Positions 8,270 to 16,969 of a stretch of 64,000 nucleotides of DNA are shown here, in pieces (position 1 is the first letter of the stretch; each line of letters opens with the position of its first letter). The DNA lies in contig JABLWZ010000010.1 in assembly GCA_013178275.1 (NCBI GenBank), positions 87,787 through 151,786 on the forward strand. Direction: 5' to 3'. The position numbers and the translations under genes were made by a program. The notes beneath the pieces are model-generated. The model was not told the origin of the DNA. It was given only the letters and a program-made list of their open reading frames with translations, and searched no databases. The stretch comes from Bacillota bacterium. GTDB lineage: Bacteria; Bacillota; Ch66; Ch109.

Positions 8270-10270
8270 ATGGAAATACCTATGCTGAATGACATTATAA
8301 TAATCATCGGCCTGTCCATCTTCGTCATCTTCGGGTGCCAGAAGCTCCGGATACCCGGGGTGGTGGGGCTGCTCATCACCGGCGTCGTGGCGGGCCCGAA
8401 CGGGCTCGGGCTGGTCCAGGGCGTCCACGACGTCGAGGTCCTGGCCGAGATAGGGATTATCCTCCTGCTGTTCACCATCGGGATCGAGTTTTCCCTGGGC
8501 CAGCTGCTGCAGATAAGGAAAACCGTCCTGCTCGGAGGGGGCCTGCAGGTCCTCCTTACCACCCTGGGGGCCATGTTCCTGATGTCCGAGCTGGGGCATT
8601 CCCGGGGCGAGTCGGTGTTTATCGGGTTTCTCGTCTCCCTCAGCAGCACGGCGATAGTCCTGAAGCTGCTGCAGGACCGGCTGGAGGTAGACTCCCCGCA
8701 CGGCCGCAACGTGCTGGGGATACTCATCTTCCAGGACATCGCCATCGTCCCGATGATTCTCCTCACCCCCCTGCTGGCGGGGTCCGCGGGCGGTCTATCC
8801 GAGCCGCCTTATATCCTCCTGGCCAAGGGGATAGCCGTCATGCTGCTGGTGGTGGCCTGCGCCAAGTGGGTCGTCCCCTTCCTACTCTACCAGATCGCCC
8901 GGCTGAAAAACCGAGAGCTGTTCCTGATCAGCATCGTCGCTATCTGCCTCTCGGTCGCCTGGCTGACCTCCAGCATCGGGCTCTCCCTGTCCCTGGGCGC
9001 GTTCCTGGCGGGACTGATCGTCTCCGAGTCGGAGTACAGCCACCACGCCCTGGGGAACATCCTGCCCTTCAAGGACGTGTTCACCAGCTTCTTCTTCGTG
9101 TCCATCGGCATGCTGCTGGACGTCGGGTTCCTGTTCGAACAGCCGCTGGCCGTATCCTCGATCACCCTGGGGGTCATGGTGGCCAAGACGATTATCGCGG
9201 GACTGGTGGTGATCGCCCTGGGGTTCCCGATCCGGACCGCCCTCCTGGCGGGTTTGGCCCTGGGCCAGGTCGGAGAATTCGCCTTCGTTCTTTCGAGGAC
9301 GGGAATAGAGTATAATTTATTTACCGGGAATACCTATCAGCTGTTCCTGGCGGTATCGGTCCTGACCATGGCCCTGACCCCCTTCTGCATATCGCTGGGA
9401 CCAGTCGCGGCCAATTTCCTGATGCGGCTGCCCTTGCCGAAGAGGCTGAAGACCGGGGTCAACCCCGGGATCGAGGTCGACGAGGAGTCGCTGACCGACC
9501 ACCTGATCATCATCGGGTTCGGGGTCAACGGCAAGAACCTGGCCCGGGCCGCCACGGCCGCCGGTATTCCGTACATCGCCATTGAGATGAACCCCGACAC
9601 TGTGAGGCAGGAGAGGGAAAGCGGGGAGCCGATCTTCTTCGGCGACGCCACCCATGCCGAAGTCCTCCGCCATGCCAACCTAAAGCGGGCGCGGGTGGTG
9701 GTCGTCGCCATCTCCGACCCGGCGGCGTCGGTGCGGGTGGCCGACCTGATCCGTAAGATGGACCGGGAGGTGCACATCATCGTACGGACCAGATACATCC
9801 AGGAGATCGAGCCCCTGTATCAGGTGGGGGCCAACGAGGTCATCCCCGAGGAGTTCGAGACTTCGATCGAGATATTCACCCTGGTGCTGAAAAAATACCT
9901 GGTTCCCAGGGACGAGATCGAGAAGTTCATCGCCGAAGTCAGGTCGGACGGGTACGAGATGCTGAGGACCCTCTCCCGCAAATCGGCGACCTTCAACGAC
10001 ATCAAGCTGCACCACCACAACGCGGAGATCATCACCTTCAAGGTGGGTGAACGGTCGTTCGTGGCGGGAAAGACCCTGACCCAGATCGAGCTGCGCAGCA
10101 GATACGGGGTGTCGCTGCTGCTGATCCGCCGCGGCGAGGAGACCATACTGAACCCGGGTGGAGACACCCAGATACTCGCCCACGACGCAGCTATCGTCCT
10201 CGGGTCACCCGATGATTTGGCCGAGGTGACCGAGCTGTTCCACAACCCCGATGAGGAGGAAATCCTGTGA
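8270..10270 (+). CDS. CPA2-family cation:proton antiporter with RCK (TrkA-N/TrkA-C) domains
   Basis: 666 aa. Residues about 1-390 form 12 or so membrane helices with the CPA2 signature (GLLITGVVAGPNGLGL, EIGIILLLFTIGIEFS). From about 410 there is a Rossmann TrkA-N domain (IIIGFGVNGKNLA, a GxGxxG nucleotide site) and from about 575 a TrkA-C domain. This is the KefB/KefC-like architecture: K+ or Na+ exchange for H+ gated by a cytosolic nucleotide-binding domain. The ATG at 8270 has AAAGGAG 6 bases upstream. A small zinc-ribbon gene begins within its stop codon and a K+ channel follows, suggesting an ion-homeostasis unit. Confidence 0.92.
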   Translation: MEIPMLNDIIIIIGLSIFVIFGCQKLRIPGVVGLLITGVVAGPNGLGLVQGVHDVEVLAEIGIILLLFTIGIEFSLGQLLQIRKTVLLGGGLQVLLTTLGAMFLMSELGHSRGESVFIGFLVSLSSTAIVLKLLQDRLEVDSPHGRNVLGILIFQDIAIVPMILLTPLLAGSAGGLSEPPYILLAKGIAVMLLVVACAKWVVPFLLYQIARLKNRELFLISIVAICLSVAWLTSSIGLSLSLGAFLAGLIVSESEYSHHALGNILPFKDVFTSFFFVSIGMLLDVGFLFEQPLAVSSITLGVMVAKTIIAGLVVIALGFPIRTALLAGLALGQVGEFAFVLSRTGIEYNLFTGNTYQLFLAVSVLTMALTPFCISLGPVAANFLMRLPLPKRLKTGVNPGIEVDEESLTDHLIIIGFGVNGKNLARAATAAGIPYIAIEMNPDTVRQERESGEPIFFGDATHAEVLRHANLKRARVVVVAISDPAASVRVADLIRKMDREVHIIVRTRYIQEIEPLYQVGANEVIPEEFETSIEIFTLVLKKYLVPRDEIEKFIAEVRSDGYEMLRTLSRKSATFNDIKLHHHNAEIITFKVGERSFVAGKTLTQIELRSRYGVSLLLIRRGEETILNPGGDTQILAHDAAIVLGSPDDLAEVTELFHNPDEEEIL

Positions 10271-10422
10271 ATCCGATATTTCAGGCCATGCTCAAGGCAG
10301 CCCTTTTCCAGAAGGTGGCCTGCCCCAGCTGCAAGCGAAGCCAGGTGGTGTCGGCCCAAAAAAAGAAAGCGGGAACCCGCTGCAAGTACTGCGGCAGCGG
10401 CATACCCCCTTCATCTCCCTAG
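10267..10422 (+). CDS. 51-aa double-CxxC zinc-ribbon protein, coupled to the antiporter
   Basis: A GTG at 10267 overlaps the antiporter's stop codon (GTGA), and GGAGG sits 7 bases upstream inside that gene, a normal translational-coupling layout. The 51-aa product has CPSCK and, 17 residues later, CKYCG, a rubredoxin-like zinc ribbon, between a hydrophobic/basic N-terminus and a short Ser/Pro tail. The paired CxxC motifs in a well-initiated frame argue that it is real. Function unknown; it may be a regulator or partner of the antiporter, which is inference from position. Confidence 0.6.
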   Translation: MNPIFQAMLKAALFQKVACPSCKRSQVVSAQKKKAGTRCKYCGSGIPPSSP

Positions 10423-10528
10423 CACCCGGCGGAGCGCTGCACCGCCGGCTCCGATGAGTACGCGGTGCGGCAGGGAAAAAGACTGGCCCGCGAATACGGC
10501 TTAAGATTCTACAAACGGGGGTATCACC

Positions 10529-11134
10529 TTGACTGAAAACAAGCGCCAGCTGAAACTCGTCTCCCACAGTGGTTACCAGTTCAGGTACCGGTTCCTGCTG
10601 GTATCTCTTGCCCTTTTCGCTTTACTGGCTTACTCGTTCACCAACACCTTTATCCAGCTGCCCTTTGCCGCGCCGGCCGCGGTCCTCTCCATCGTCTCCG
10701 GACTCTCGCTGATGACCGCCGTCTTCCTGGGGTTTTTCCCTAGAAACCGCGGCCAGGGATGGATGAAGCCGGCCCCGGACCGGGGCTTCCGCTACCTCTT
10801 CCTGGGCTGGGTCTTAAGCGTGTTCAGCATCGTGGTCGGTTACTCCAGCCTGTACACCGAGCTGTACCGGAGGGTCGCGGGCAGTTTCGCGGGGGAGTTG
10901 GGGGGCATCACCTCGGTCTACTTCTCGGTGGTCACCTTCGCCACCGTGGGCTATGGCGATATCTATCCGACAGCCTCGCTTTCCAGGATACTGGTGATGA
11001 GCGAGATACTCATCCCGGTGATACTCCTGCCGCTGGTCCTGGCCATCTCAATTTTCTGGGTGATAAACCGTAACCAGTCGCTGAAGGCCGATGCGGAGTC
11101 GAAGCCCCGCAACCCTTACACCAGGATCAAGTGA
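10529..11134 (+). CDS. two-pore-helix type potassium channel (Ion_trans_2)
   Basis: 201 aa from a TTG start. It has two N-terminal hydrophobic segments, a third after residue about 90, a pore loop with the selectivity filter TVGYGD (about residues 138-143) and a final membrane helix (ILIPVILLPLVLAISIF). The filter sequence is diagnostic of K+ selectivity. No cytoplasmic RCK domain is attached, but the preceding antiporter carries one. The start is uncertain because the ribosome site is weak (GGGGG 8 bases upstream). Confidence 0.88.
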   Translation: MTENKRQLKLVSHSGYQFRYRFLLVSLALFALLAYSFTNTFIQLPFAAPAAVLSIVSGLSLMTAVFLGFFPRNRGQGWMKPAPDRGFRYLFLGWVLSVFSIVVGYSSLYTELYRRVAGSFAGELGGITSVYFSVVTFATVGYGDIYPTASLSRILVMSEILIPVILLPLVLAISIFWVINRNQSLKADAESKPRNPYTRIK

Positions 11135-11164
11135 CCGGGATTATTCTCTTCGCCGCTCACGGAG

Positions 11165-11792
11165 CTATTCATTGCTGGCGAACGCCAGGCGGATGCCCAG
11201 TACTATCAATACCAGGCCGGTGAAGCGCTCCACCAGGTGCGAGATGGATAAGAAGCGGGTTCGAATCGAATGGTGAGTGACCAGAACCGATACCAGAGAG
11301 TACCAGGATATCTCGATGCCGATCCATCGTGAATCCATAAACCAGCTGGGCGAGGAGAGTCGTCTGCGGGTCGATGAGCTGGGTAAACAGCGCTAGGAAA
11401 AACAGGGTGGCTTTCGGGTTGAGCAGGTCGGTCAGGAGCCCGGTGTAAAAAGCCCGATAATTGTTGATCGGCTCGTTTTTCAGGAAATCTTCGATCTGGG
11501 ATGGCCTCTTCCCCGCCAGCAGCGACCTTATCCCGATGTATACCAGGTAGATCGCGCCAAGCCACTTCAAAACTTCGAACAGCAGGATTGATTTGGCGAT
11601 GATAACGCCGATCCCCACCAGGCAGTAGGTGATATGTACCAGGCTTCCCAGGGCCATGCCGAGAACAGTACAGAGTCCCGCCCTTCGCGAGTATACCAGA
11701 CTGTTTCTTATAGTCACCGCGAAATTGGGGCCGGGCGATACGACCACCACGAATCCGATAATAAACACGGTCAGCCAAGTTTCAAGCGACAA
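11165..11792 (-). pseudogene. LysE/RhtB-family amino-acid exporter, frameshifted
   Basis: Starts at a TTG (11792) with AAAGGAGGG upstream. The first ~156 residues are a typical LysE-family exporter (GFVVVVSPGPNFAVTIRNS, then four or five helices). At about 11324 the frame breaks: reading on in the same frame gives an unrelated Pro/His-rich tail. Skipping one base restores IGIEISWYSLVSVLVTHHS and a proper C-terminal helix (GLVLIVLGIRLAFA) ending at 11165, for ~209 aa, the normal family length. So a single extra base splits the gene. It could be a true recent pseudogene or an assembly error. Confidence 0.85.
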
Positions 11793-11940
11793 GCGGGCAC
11801 CCTCCTTTCAGACAACTCCAGTCTAACATCTCAAGATCAAGCATACAACCGACAGCGGCAGCATCCATGTTTATCGCATATATCATTTAAATATGCGCAA
11901 AACTAATAAAAGTATTTCTATCCTGGGGGTTTGCCATTAC

Positions 11941-12477
11941 ATGAGCAACAATCTGCTGCTGTGGTCTTTTGTAGTACTGCCCTGGTTCACCCTGGTTCTG
12001 ATGAAAAAAAGAGATATCAAGCGCTACATGCCGGCCGCCTTGTTTACTATCGTAACAACCTCCCTGGTCATGGAGTCTGGTATCACAATGAAGCTGTGGT
12101 ATATTCGGGAAACCGTCTACCCCCTCAAGGAGACGATACCATACGTTTACGGCCTCGCCCCGGTGGTCGCGATCTGGGTTTTGAGGTATACCTATCGCAG
12201 TTTTTGGTTGTACCTGGCTGTAGACACGGCCTTTAATTCCATATTCGCGTTCTTTTTCACTCCCTGGCTGGTAAGCAGAGGCATAAAGGACCTGTATGCC
12301 ACCAGCTTTTCACTTTTTTTAATCGTGACCGGGCTGTCGCTCCTGCTTTACACATACCAGGTGTGGCAGGACGAAACCCTGGTTACGGCCGAGAAAGGCC
12401 GATTTTGGACATTTTTTCAACCAGCGGCAAATAAACCGAGGTTCAAAGACCCGGAGGATAAAATGGGTGATCTCTAG
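11941..12477 (+). CDS. conserved multi-helix membrane protein (paralogue of 57352)
   Basis: 178 aa from the ATG at 11941, chosen because the paralogue at 57352 aligns from that point (MSNNLLLWSF versus VSNIVILWGM). There are about five hydrophobic segments with the shared motifs RYMPAALFT, ESGITMKLW, ETVYPL and FWLYLAVDTAF. I do not recognise a characterised family; the organisation resembles the CBO0543-type membrane proteins also found at 31213 and 31858. The stop codon overlaps that of the convergent alcohol dehydrogenase gene through a CTAG palindrome, leaving no room for a terminator. Confidence 0.7.
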   Translation: MSNNLLLWSFVVLPWFTLVLMKKRDIKRYMPAALFTIVTTSLVMESGITMKLWYIRETVYPLKETIPYVYGLAPVVAIWVLRYTYRSFWLYLAVDTAFNSIFAFFFTPWLVSRGIKDLYATSFSLFLIVTGLSLLLYTYQVWQDETLVTAEKGRFWTFFQPAANKPRFKDPEDKMGDL

Positions 12478-13646
12478 TATGCTCTGGTAAGGATTTCTAC
12501 GATATCTTCACCGGCGCCCTGCTGGGGATTGGTAAATGTTGTTATATCCTTTAAAGCGTTTTGCGCGAGCTGACTGAAGTCGTCTTTATTCGCCCCCATC
12601 TGTTCCAACCCGCTGGGAATACCGATATCAGAACTAAGCCGCCTGATTGCGCCGCAGATTTTATCCACGGCCTTGTTTTTGTTGCCCGCGGTTTCCCCGA
12701 CCGCGGCTGCGATATCCAGAAGCCGTTCTTCCGGGATCGCGGCGGAATTGAATTCTATTACATAGGGCAGCAGTATGGCGTTATAGTCCCCGTGAGCCTG
12801 CTGGTAAGCCCCACCCAGCTGGTGCGATATCGCGTGGACATATCCCAGCCCGGCGCTGTTAAAAGCCATTCCCGCCATCACGCTGCCGTACATCATCTTC
12901 TCCCTCGCTTCCAGGTCATTGCCGTTCTCATAGGCCCTCCTGAGATAACCGAACGCCAGTTCCAGGGCGCCCATTGCCAGATGGTCGGTTATCGGTGTGG
13001 CCTCCGTGGAGACCAGCGCTTCCACCGCGTGTGAAACAACATCGATCCCAGAACTGGCTGTTACCTCCTTCGGCATGCTCGACATAAACAGGGGGTCGTT
13101 GACCGAGATGTAAGGTGTGATCTTGGGATCCCCAATCGCCATCTTCACCTTTCTCGATTCATCGACGATGATACAAAACATCGTCAACTCGGCGGCCGAC
13201 CCGGAGGTCGTATTGATCGCGATCTGCGGCACAACTGGCTTTCTGACCTTTTGAAACCCTTCATAGTCGATAATCGAGCCCCCGTTGGTAGCGACCGTGG
13301 CTATAGCCTTGGCGCAGTCATGATTGGTCCCGCCGCCGATGGATATTATCAGGGAGTAGTCCCGCTTCAGCGGGTTTAGCCCTTTTTCAAAGTAGGTCAA
13401 AGCATCTTCGACGTATGATACCGTGGGATTGGGATGTAAGACTCCATCGAATATATCATACGAGATGAACAGGTTCTTCAGGATCGTCTCGACCTGCTCG
13501 ACATAACCCAGGGTTATCATGTTCTTGTCGGTCACTATCAATGCCTTCTTCAGCTTCCAATCAAGCAGCTGGGTCGGGAGGTCCTTGATCGCCCCCACCC
13601 CGATGAGGTTCGTCCTTGGCAAAATGAAATTATGCGTATTTTCCAT
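12474..13646 (-). CDS. iron-containing (type III) alcohol dehydrogenase
   Basis: 390 aa, full length for the family. The NAD(P)-binding half contains SIGGGTNHDCAKA. The catalytic half has the Fe-ligand set: Asp and His in GIDVVSHAVEALVS, His in GYVHAISHQLGG and His in QQAHGDYNA. Family members reduce aldehydes to alcohols, or oxidise alcohols, with NAD(P)H, in the cytoplasm. It stands alone, convergent with a membrane protein and in the same orientation as the acyl-CoA operon upstream. Substrate unknown; butanol/ethanol or 1,3-propanediol dehydrogenase activities are all possible. Confidence 0.93.
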   Translation of the reverse strand: MENTHNFILPRTNLIGVGAIKDLPTQLLDWKLKKALIVTDKNMITLGYVEQVETILKNLFISYDIFDGVLHPNPTVSYVEDALTYFEKGLNPLKRDYSLIISIGGGTNHDCAKAIATVATNGGSIIDYEGFQKVRKPVVPQIAINTTSGSAAELTMFCIIVDESRKVKMAIGDPKITPYISVNDPLFMSSMPKEVTASSGIDVVSHAVEALVSTEATPITDHLAMGALELAFGYLRRAYENGNDLEAREKMMYGSVMAGMAFNSAGLGYVHAISHQLGGAYQQAHGDYNAILLPYVIEFNSAAIPEERLLDIAAAVGETAGNKNKAVDKICGAIRRLSSDIGIPSGLEQMGANKDDFSQLAQNALKDITTFTNPQQGAGEDIVEILTRAY

Positions 13647-13781
13647 TACAGACCCTTTCTTAATTATTTGCTCGATCTTATTATTTTCGTTTTAACTGGC
13701 TTTGCATACAGAAGGACAGATTCTACGATGCCTCTTTCTGAATAAACCTTCACCGTTTTTCTTCTGCGGAGCGGAATAATT

Positions 13782-13808
13782 AGGAGAACCCCGCTGTGGG
13801 GTTCTCCT
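13782..13808 (-). terminator. intrinsic terminator after crotonase gene
   Basis: AGGAGAACCCC pairs with GGGGTTCTCCT across a 5-base loop (11 bp), followed on the minus strand by AATTATT. It lies 32 bases after the crotonase stop. Confidence 0.75.
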
Positions 13809-13840
13809 TAAACCCATTTGCCGTTTTATCCGGGCATACA

Positions 13841-14632
13841 CTACCGGTTCTTGTAGGCCGGCTTCCGCTTCTCCATGAACGCCAGCATCCCCTCTTTCTG
13901 GTCCTCGGTGGCGAATAGCCCGCTGAAGCACTCCGCCTCGTAGGTCAGCGCCGACCCGATGTCGAGCTGGATCCCCACGTTCATGGACGACTTGGCGATC
14001 TTTAAGGCCACCGCGCTCTTGGCGATCAGCTTTTTGGCGATCTCTCCGGCCTTCTCCAGGGCGGTCCCGGTGGGCACCACCAGGTTGACCAGTCCTATCC
14101 GGTACGCCTCCTGGGCGTTGATGGTCTCTCCCAGGAAGACCAGCTCCTTGGCCCGGGTCATCCCCACCAGGCGCGGAAGCCTCTGGGTGCCGCCCGCTCC
14201 CGGGATTATCCCCAGGTTTATCTCCGGCTGGCCGAAGACTGCCTGCTCCTCGGCGATCCGGAGGTCGAAGCCCATGGCCAGTTCATTCCCCCCCCCCAGG
14301 GTCATACCGTTAATCGCGGCGATAGTGGGGATAGGAAGGTTTTCCAGCTTCAGCATGGTGTCCCGGATCGACATCACGAACTCCCGGGCCTGCAGCGATG
14401 TGAGGGGCTGCATGAAGACGATGTCCCCCCCGGCAGCGAAAGCCTTGCCGCCGCTGCCGGTGACTATCAGCACCCGGGCCTCCGGGTTGGCGGTGACCTC
14501 GCCTAACGCCTGGTCAAATTCGCCGAACAGCTGGGCGTTCAAGGCGTTCAGGGCCCTGGGACGGTTCAGGGTTATGGTCGCGACGCCGTCGGATATTTCT
14601 AGGATTATCGTTTCGTAATTGATATTCATCAC
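13841..14632 (-). CDS. crt: enoyl-CoA hydratase / 3-hydroxybutyryl-CoA dehydratase (crotonase)
   Basis: About 263 aa; the initiator is GTG at 14632 or the adjacent ATG at 14629, behind an AGAGGGGG ribosome site. Both catalytic glutamates of the crotonase family are present: GGGNELAMGFD (Glu equivalent to rat Glu144) and GQPEINLGIIPGAGG (Glu164). The oxyanion-hole segment is AFAAGGDI. It hydrates crotonyl-CoA to 3-hydroxybutyryl-CoA. It lies last in a run of beta-oxidation/butyrate genes, separated from the CoA-transferase pair by repeat R2. Confidence 0.93.
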   Translation of the reverse strand: MMNINYETIILEISDGVATITLNRPRALNALNAQLFGEFDQALGEVTANPEARVLIVTGSGGKAFAAGGDIVFMQPLTSLQAREFVMSIRDTMLKLENLPIPTIAAINGMTLGGGNELAMGFDLRIAEEQAVFGQPEINLGIIPGAGGTQRLPRLVGMTRAKELVFLGETINAQEAYRIGLVNLVVPTGTALEKAGEIAKKLIAKSAVALKIAKSSMNVGIQLDIGSALTYEAECFSGLFATEDQKEGMLAFMEKRKPAYKNR

Positions 14633-14749
14633 CCCCCTCTTTTAATAACATTAATTTCATAGTCCGAATGCAACCTGTTTATTTAATTATTAAGCTGCCA
14701 AAGATCCTAAATATGTTTTCGGCTTATCTATCAGTTGTTAAATAAATCT

Positions 14750-14920
14750 AAAGCTCGAATGAGCCGACTCCACCACTGGAAAAACGACAAACACTCATAG
14801 AGGCGAATGAGAGCTGGAGTGTGGGGTACTGTCAGCCACAGCGGCGATAATCGAATCACTTCTAATTGGAGCGACATAAAGCTTGATCGGTAACTTAAAA
14901 ACAACCAAATAAGCTTATAT
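14750..14920 (+). repeat. R2 dispersed repeat, copy A
   Basis: About 170 bp, from AAGCTCGAATGAGC to TAAGCTTATATAA. It aligns over its full length with the reverse complement of 16799-16948 and, for its right half, with 52689-52776. A small CTGT-N5-ACAG hairpin is kept in copies A and B. The right edge overlaps the 3' end of the CoA-transferase beta gene and supplies its TAA stop. Confidence 0.8.
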
Positions 14921-15787
14921 AATCCCCTTGGCTTTAATTAAGTTGTTCATCTTCTCGTAGCTGTTCTCGAACATCTCGACGAAGCGCTGAAAATTGCCGG
15001 CCAGGGTCATCCGTCCCGCTCCCAGGTAGACCGCCTCGGGGTCCAGGGTGCGCATGACTTCCACCTGTTCCCTGGTGGGCGGCTCGGTGGTTTTCAGGTC
15101 GGGCGCGACCTGGAGGTCCCACTGCACCTGGTCGCGCACCTTGGCTATATCCACCCCCGGGTGGAGGCTGTCAAGATACATCTCCTTGGTCTCGGGGTCG
15201 AATCGGTAAACCCCCATGGTGGTGACCACCGAGACCGGCCCCCCGCCGGGGAGCCCTGCCTTTTCCCTCGCCCCCGGCCCGGTCAGGTACCCGGGCGAGG
15301 TGACGTAGTCGCACTTGTTGACGAAGCGGCGCCCCTCCTGCCGCATCATGATGACCGTGCGCTTGGCGCAGGAGGCCAGGTCGTTGGCCCCCCCGCTCCC
15401 CGCCAATCGGATCTTGGGGTTGTTGTAGTCCCCGATCACCGTGGAGTTCAGGTTGCCGTACTTGTCGATCTGGGCCCCGCTGATGCAGGCCACATCCACA
15501 AACCCCGCCTGCTGGGCACCCATGACCTCCCTCATGGTGCTGGTGGCGTAGGAAAGCTCGTTGCAGACCGCGCAGGCCACGCACATCATCAGCCGTCGGG
15601 GAGCGGGTCCCAGGGCGCCGAACTCCACCATCATGTTGAAGCTGGGCGCGTGGGTGAACTTGGCGGTCAGGGCGGCGATCAGCGGCATCCCCACACCGAT
15701 AAAGGCCACCTCCCCATCGAGGAACTCCCGGGCCACACATGAGGCCATCAGTTCCGCCAGGTTGTAGTCAGTCGCGTAATCAGCCAT
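14915..15787 (-). CDS. CoA-transferase subunit beta (glutaconate/3-oxoacid type), pair 1
   Basis: 290 aa, class I CoA-transferase beta fold. The MMVEFGALGP segment holds the Glu that forms the glutamyl-CoA thioester in the family; SGAQIDKYGNLNST and GSGGANDLASCAK are further family motifs. One base separates its ATG from the stop of the alpha subunit, so the two form one transcript and enzyme. With the upstream thiolase, Hbd and acyl-CoA dehydrogenase it probably activates a carboxylate such as butyrate or a dicarboxylate at the expense of an acyl-CoA. Exact substrates cannot be read from the sequence. Confidence 0.88.
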   Translation of the reverse strand: MADYATDYNLAELMASCVAREFLDGEVAFIGVGMPLIAALTAKFTHAPSFNMMVEFGALGPAPRRLMMCVACAVCNELSYATSTMREVMGAQQAGFVDVACISGAQIDKYGNLNSTVIGDYNNPKIRLAGSGGANDLASCAKRTVIMMRQEGRRFVNKCDYVTSPGYLTGPGAREKAGLPGGGPVSVVTTMGVYRFDPETKEMYLDSLHPGVDIAKVRDQVQWDLQVAPDLKTTEPPTREQVEVMRTLDPEAVYLGAGRMTLAGNFQRFVEMFENSYEKMNNLIKAKGII

Positions 15788-15788
15788 T

Positions 15789-16742
15789 TTACCACCGCAC
15801 CTCCCCGTACTGCTGGAATTTACGCTCGAGCCGGTTCAGGGTGCTCAAGCGGTCCCAGCCGATCTTGTCGCAGTATTCTTTCCAGTTCTTGGGTCCCAGG
15901 ACGTAGTCGTCGCACCACTTCAGGAATCCCTCGTGGGTGGCCCACTGCTCGTAGGTCCAGAGTCCAAACGGGAGGTCATGCGGGTAGTAGTAGCTGCACT
16001 CCCGGTAGTGCCCCCCGTAAGGCACCTCGATGACCGCGTCCACGTACATGTAAGGGATCACGGTGAGGTTCGGCATGCGGCGGATTTCCCCCGTGGGGAC
16101 TATCTCCTCGCAGGTCACGATCACCCTGCGGCTGGCCCGGGCGAGCACGTCGGTGTTGCCGTAGATGCCCAGCAACTGGCAGTTGCCCATGGGGTCAGCC
16201 CTCTGCACGTGGATCAGCGCGACGTCCGGGTTGGAAGCGGGCACCAGCGCCACCGGCTGGCCGGTGTAGGGGTCATCCATCACCTTGATGCGGGGGTTGT
16301 AAGTGATCATATCCGACGCCAGCATCGACTTGGTGGGCATGAAGGGCAGTCCTATCGACCCCGCGAACCAGCGCTGCCCGAGTGAGTAGTTGCTGTACTC
16401 CTCGATCTCGATCGGGTGCGGGATTCCCTTTTCGACCGCGCGGCGCCAGACGTTGTCCTGGCCCTCGATCCCGCCCCAGTTGTAGGCGAACTCGGCCTTT
16501 TTCACCCTACCCAGCCCGATCAGCACCGAGGCCAGCCACACGTGGCTGTCCCAGACCAGGGTCAGGTCGCTGACCCCCTGCCGGATCATCTCGAACGTCG
16601 CCGCGGACGGGTGGAAGTTCAGGCCCAGTCCCAGGTAGCATCCGCTCTGCACGTGGGTGGAGATCGCGTCTTTCAGGTCGGTCACCTTGTCCACCGGGGG
16701 CTTGGAGCGTTTCTCCTTCATCCACTCCATAAATTCACTCAC
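15789..16742 (-). CDS. CoA-transferase subunit alpha, pair 1
   Basis: 317 aa. It contains the CoA-transferase alpha motifs (SGCYLGLGLNFHPSAAT, PDVALIHVQRADPMGNCQL) and the usual GLPFMPTKSML segment. A strong ribosome site (AAGGAGGG) lies upstream of the 16742 start, behind repeat R2 copy B. The gene is clearly divergent from the second alpha subunit at 24461-25267, so the two pairs probably differ in substrate. Confidence 0.88.
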   Translation of the reverse strand: MSEFMEWMKEKRSKPPVDKVTDLKDAISTHVQSGCYLGLGLNFHPSAATFEMIRQGVSDLTLVWDSHVWLASVLIGLGRVKKAEFAYNWGGIEGQDNVWRRAVEKGIPHPIEIEEYSNYSLGQRWFAGSIGLPFMPTKSMLASDMITYNPRIKVMDDPYTGQPVALVPASNPDVALIHVQRADPMGNCQLLGIYGNTDVLARASRRVIVTCEEIVPTGEIRRMPNLTVIPYMYVDAVIEVPYGGHYRECSYYYPHDLPFGLWTYEQWATHEGFLKWCDDYVLGPKNWKEYCDKIGWDRLSTLNRLERKFQQYGEVRW

Positions 16743-16798
16743 TTAGATCCCTCCTTTATTTAAAAATATCTAGATATGCTCAAAGTGCTTTCTTTTTG

Positions 16799-16948
16799 AT
16801 TTACTTATTAAGCTTTATGTCTCTCCAATTAAGGTTTTCTGATTATCGCCACTGTTGTTGACAGTGCCCCTCAGGTCAAGCCTTCATTCGCTTCTAGCAA
16901 TACTGCTTTGTTTGTTTGTCAGTGGTTGTGTCCAGCTCATTCAAGCTT
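16799..16948 (-). repeat. R2 dispersed repeat, copy B (inverted relative to A)
   Basis: About 150 bp. Its reverse complement aligns with 14750-14900: shared blocks include GAATGAGC, CACTG, AGCGAATGA, ACTGTCA, GGCGATAATC, AATTGGAG and GACATAAAGCTT. It occupies most of the gap between the acyl-CoA dehydrogenase and CoA-transferase alpha genes, so the CoA-transferase pair is bracketed by inverted R2 copies. Confidence 0.8.
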
Positions 16949-16969
16949 TTTTTATAACAATCATGTTTT

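Noticed and set aside
10411..10445. Similarity between the sequence after the zinc-ribbon gene and the lysE 3' end (CACCTGGTGGAGCGCTTCACCG)
   Set aside because: About 30 bases with several mismatches, inverted, and coding in lysE; taken as chance.
13692..13931. 79-codon minus-strand frame overlapping the crotonase end
   Set aside because: It passes through the crotonase terminator hairpin and is the shifted frame of the crotonase C-terminus.
14660..14700. Possible sigma-54 promoter TTTGGCAGC before crotonase
   Set aside because: The -24 element is present but there is no GC doublet at the required spacing.
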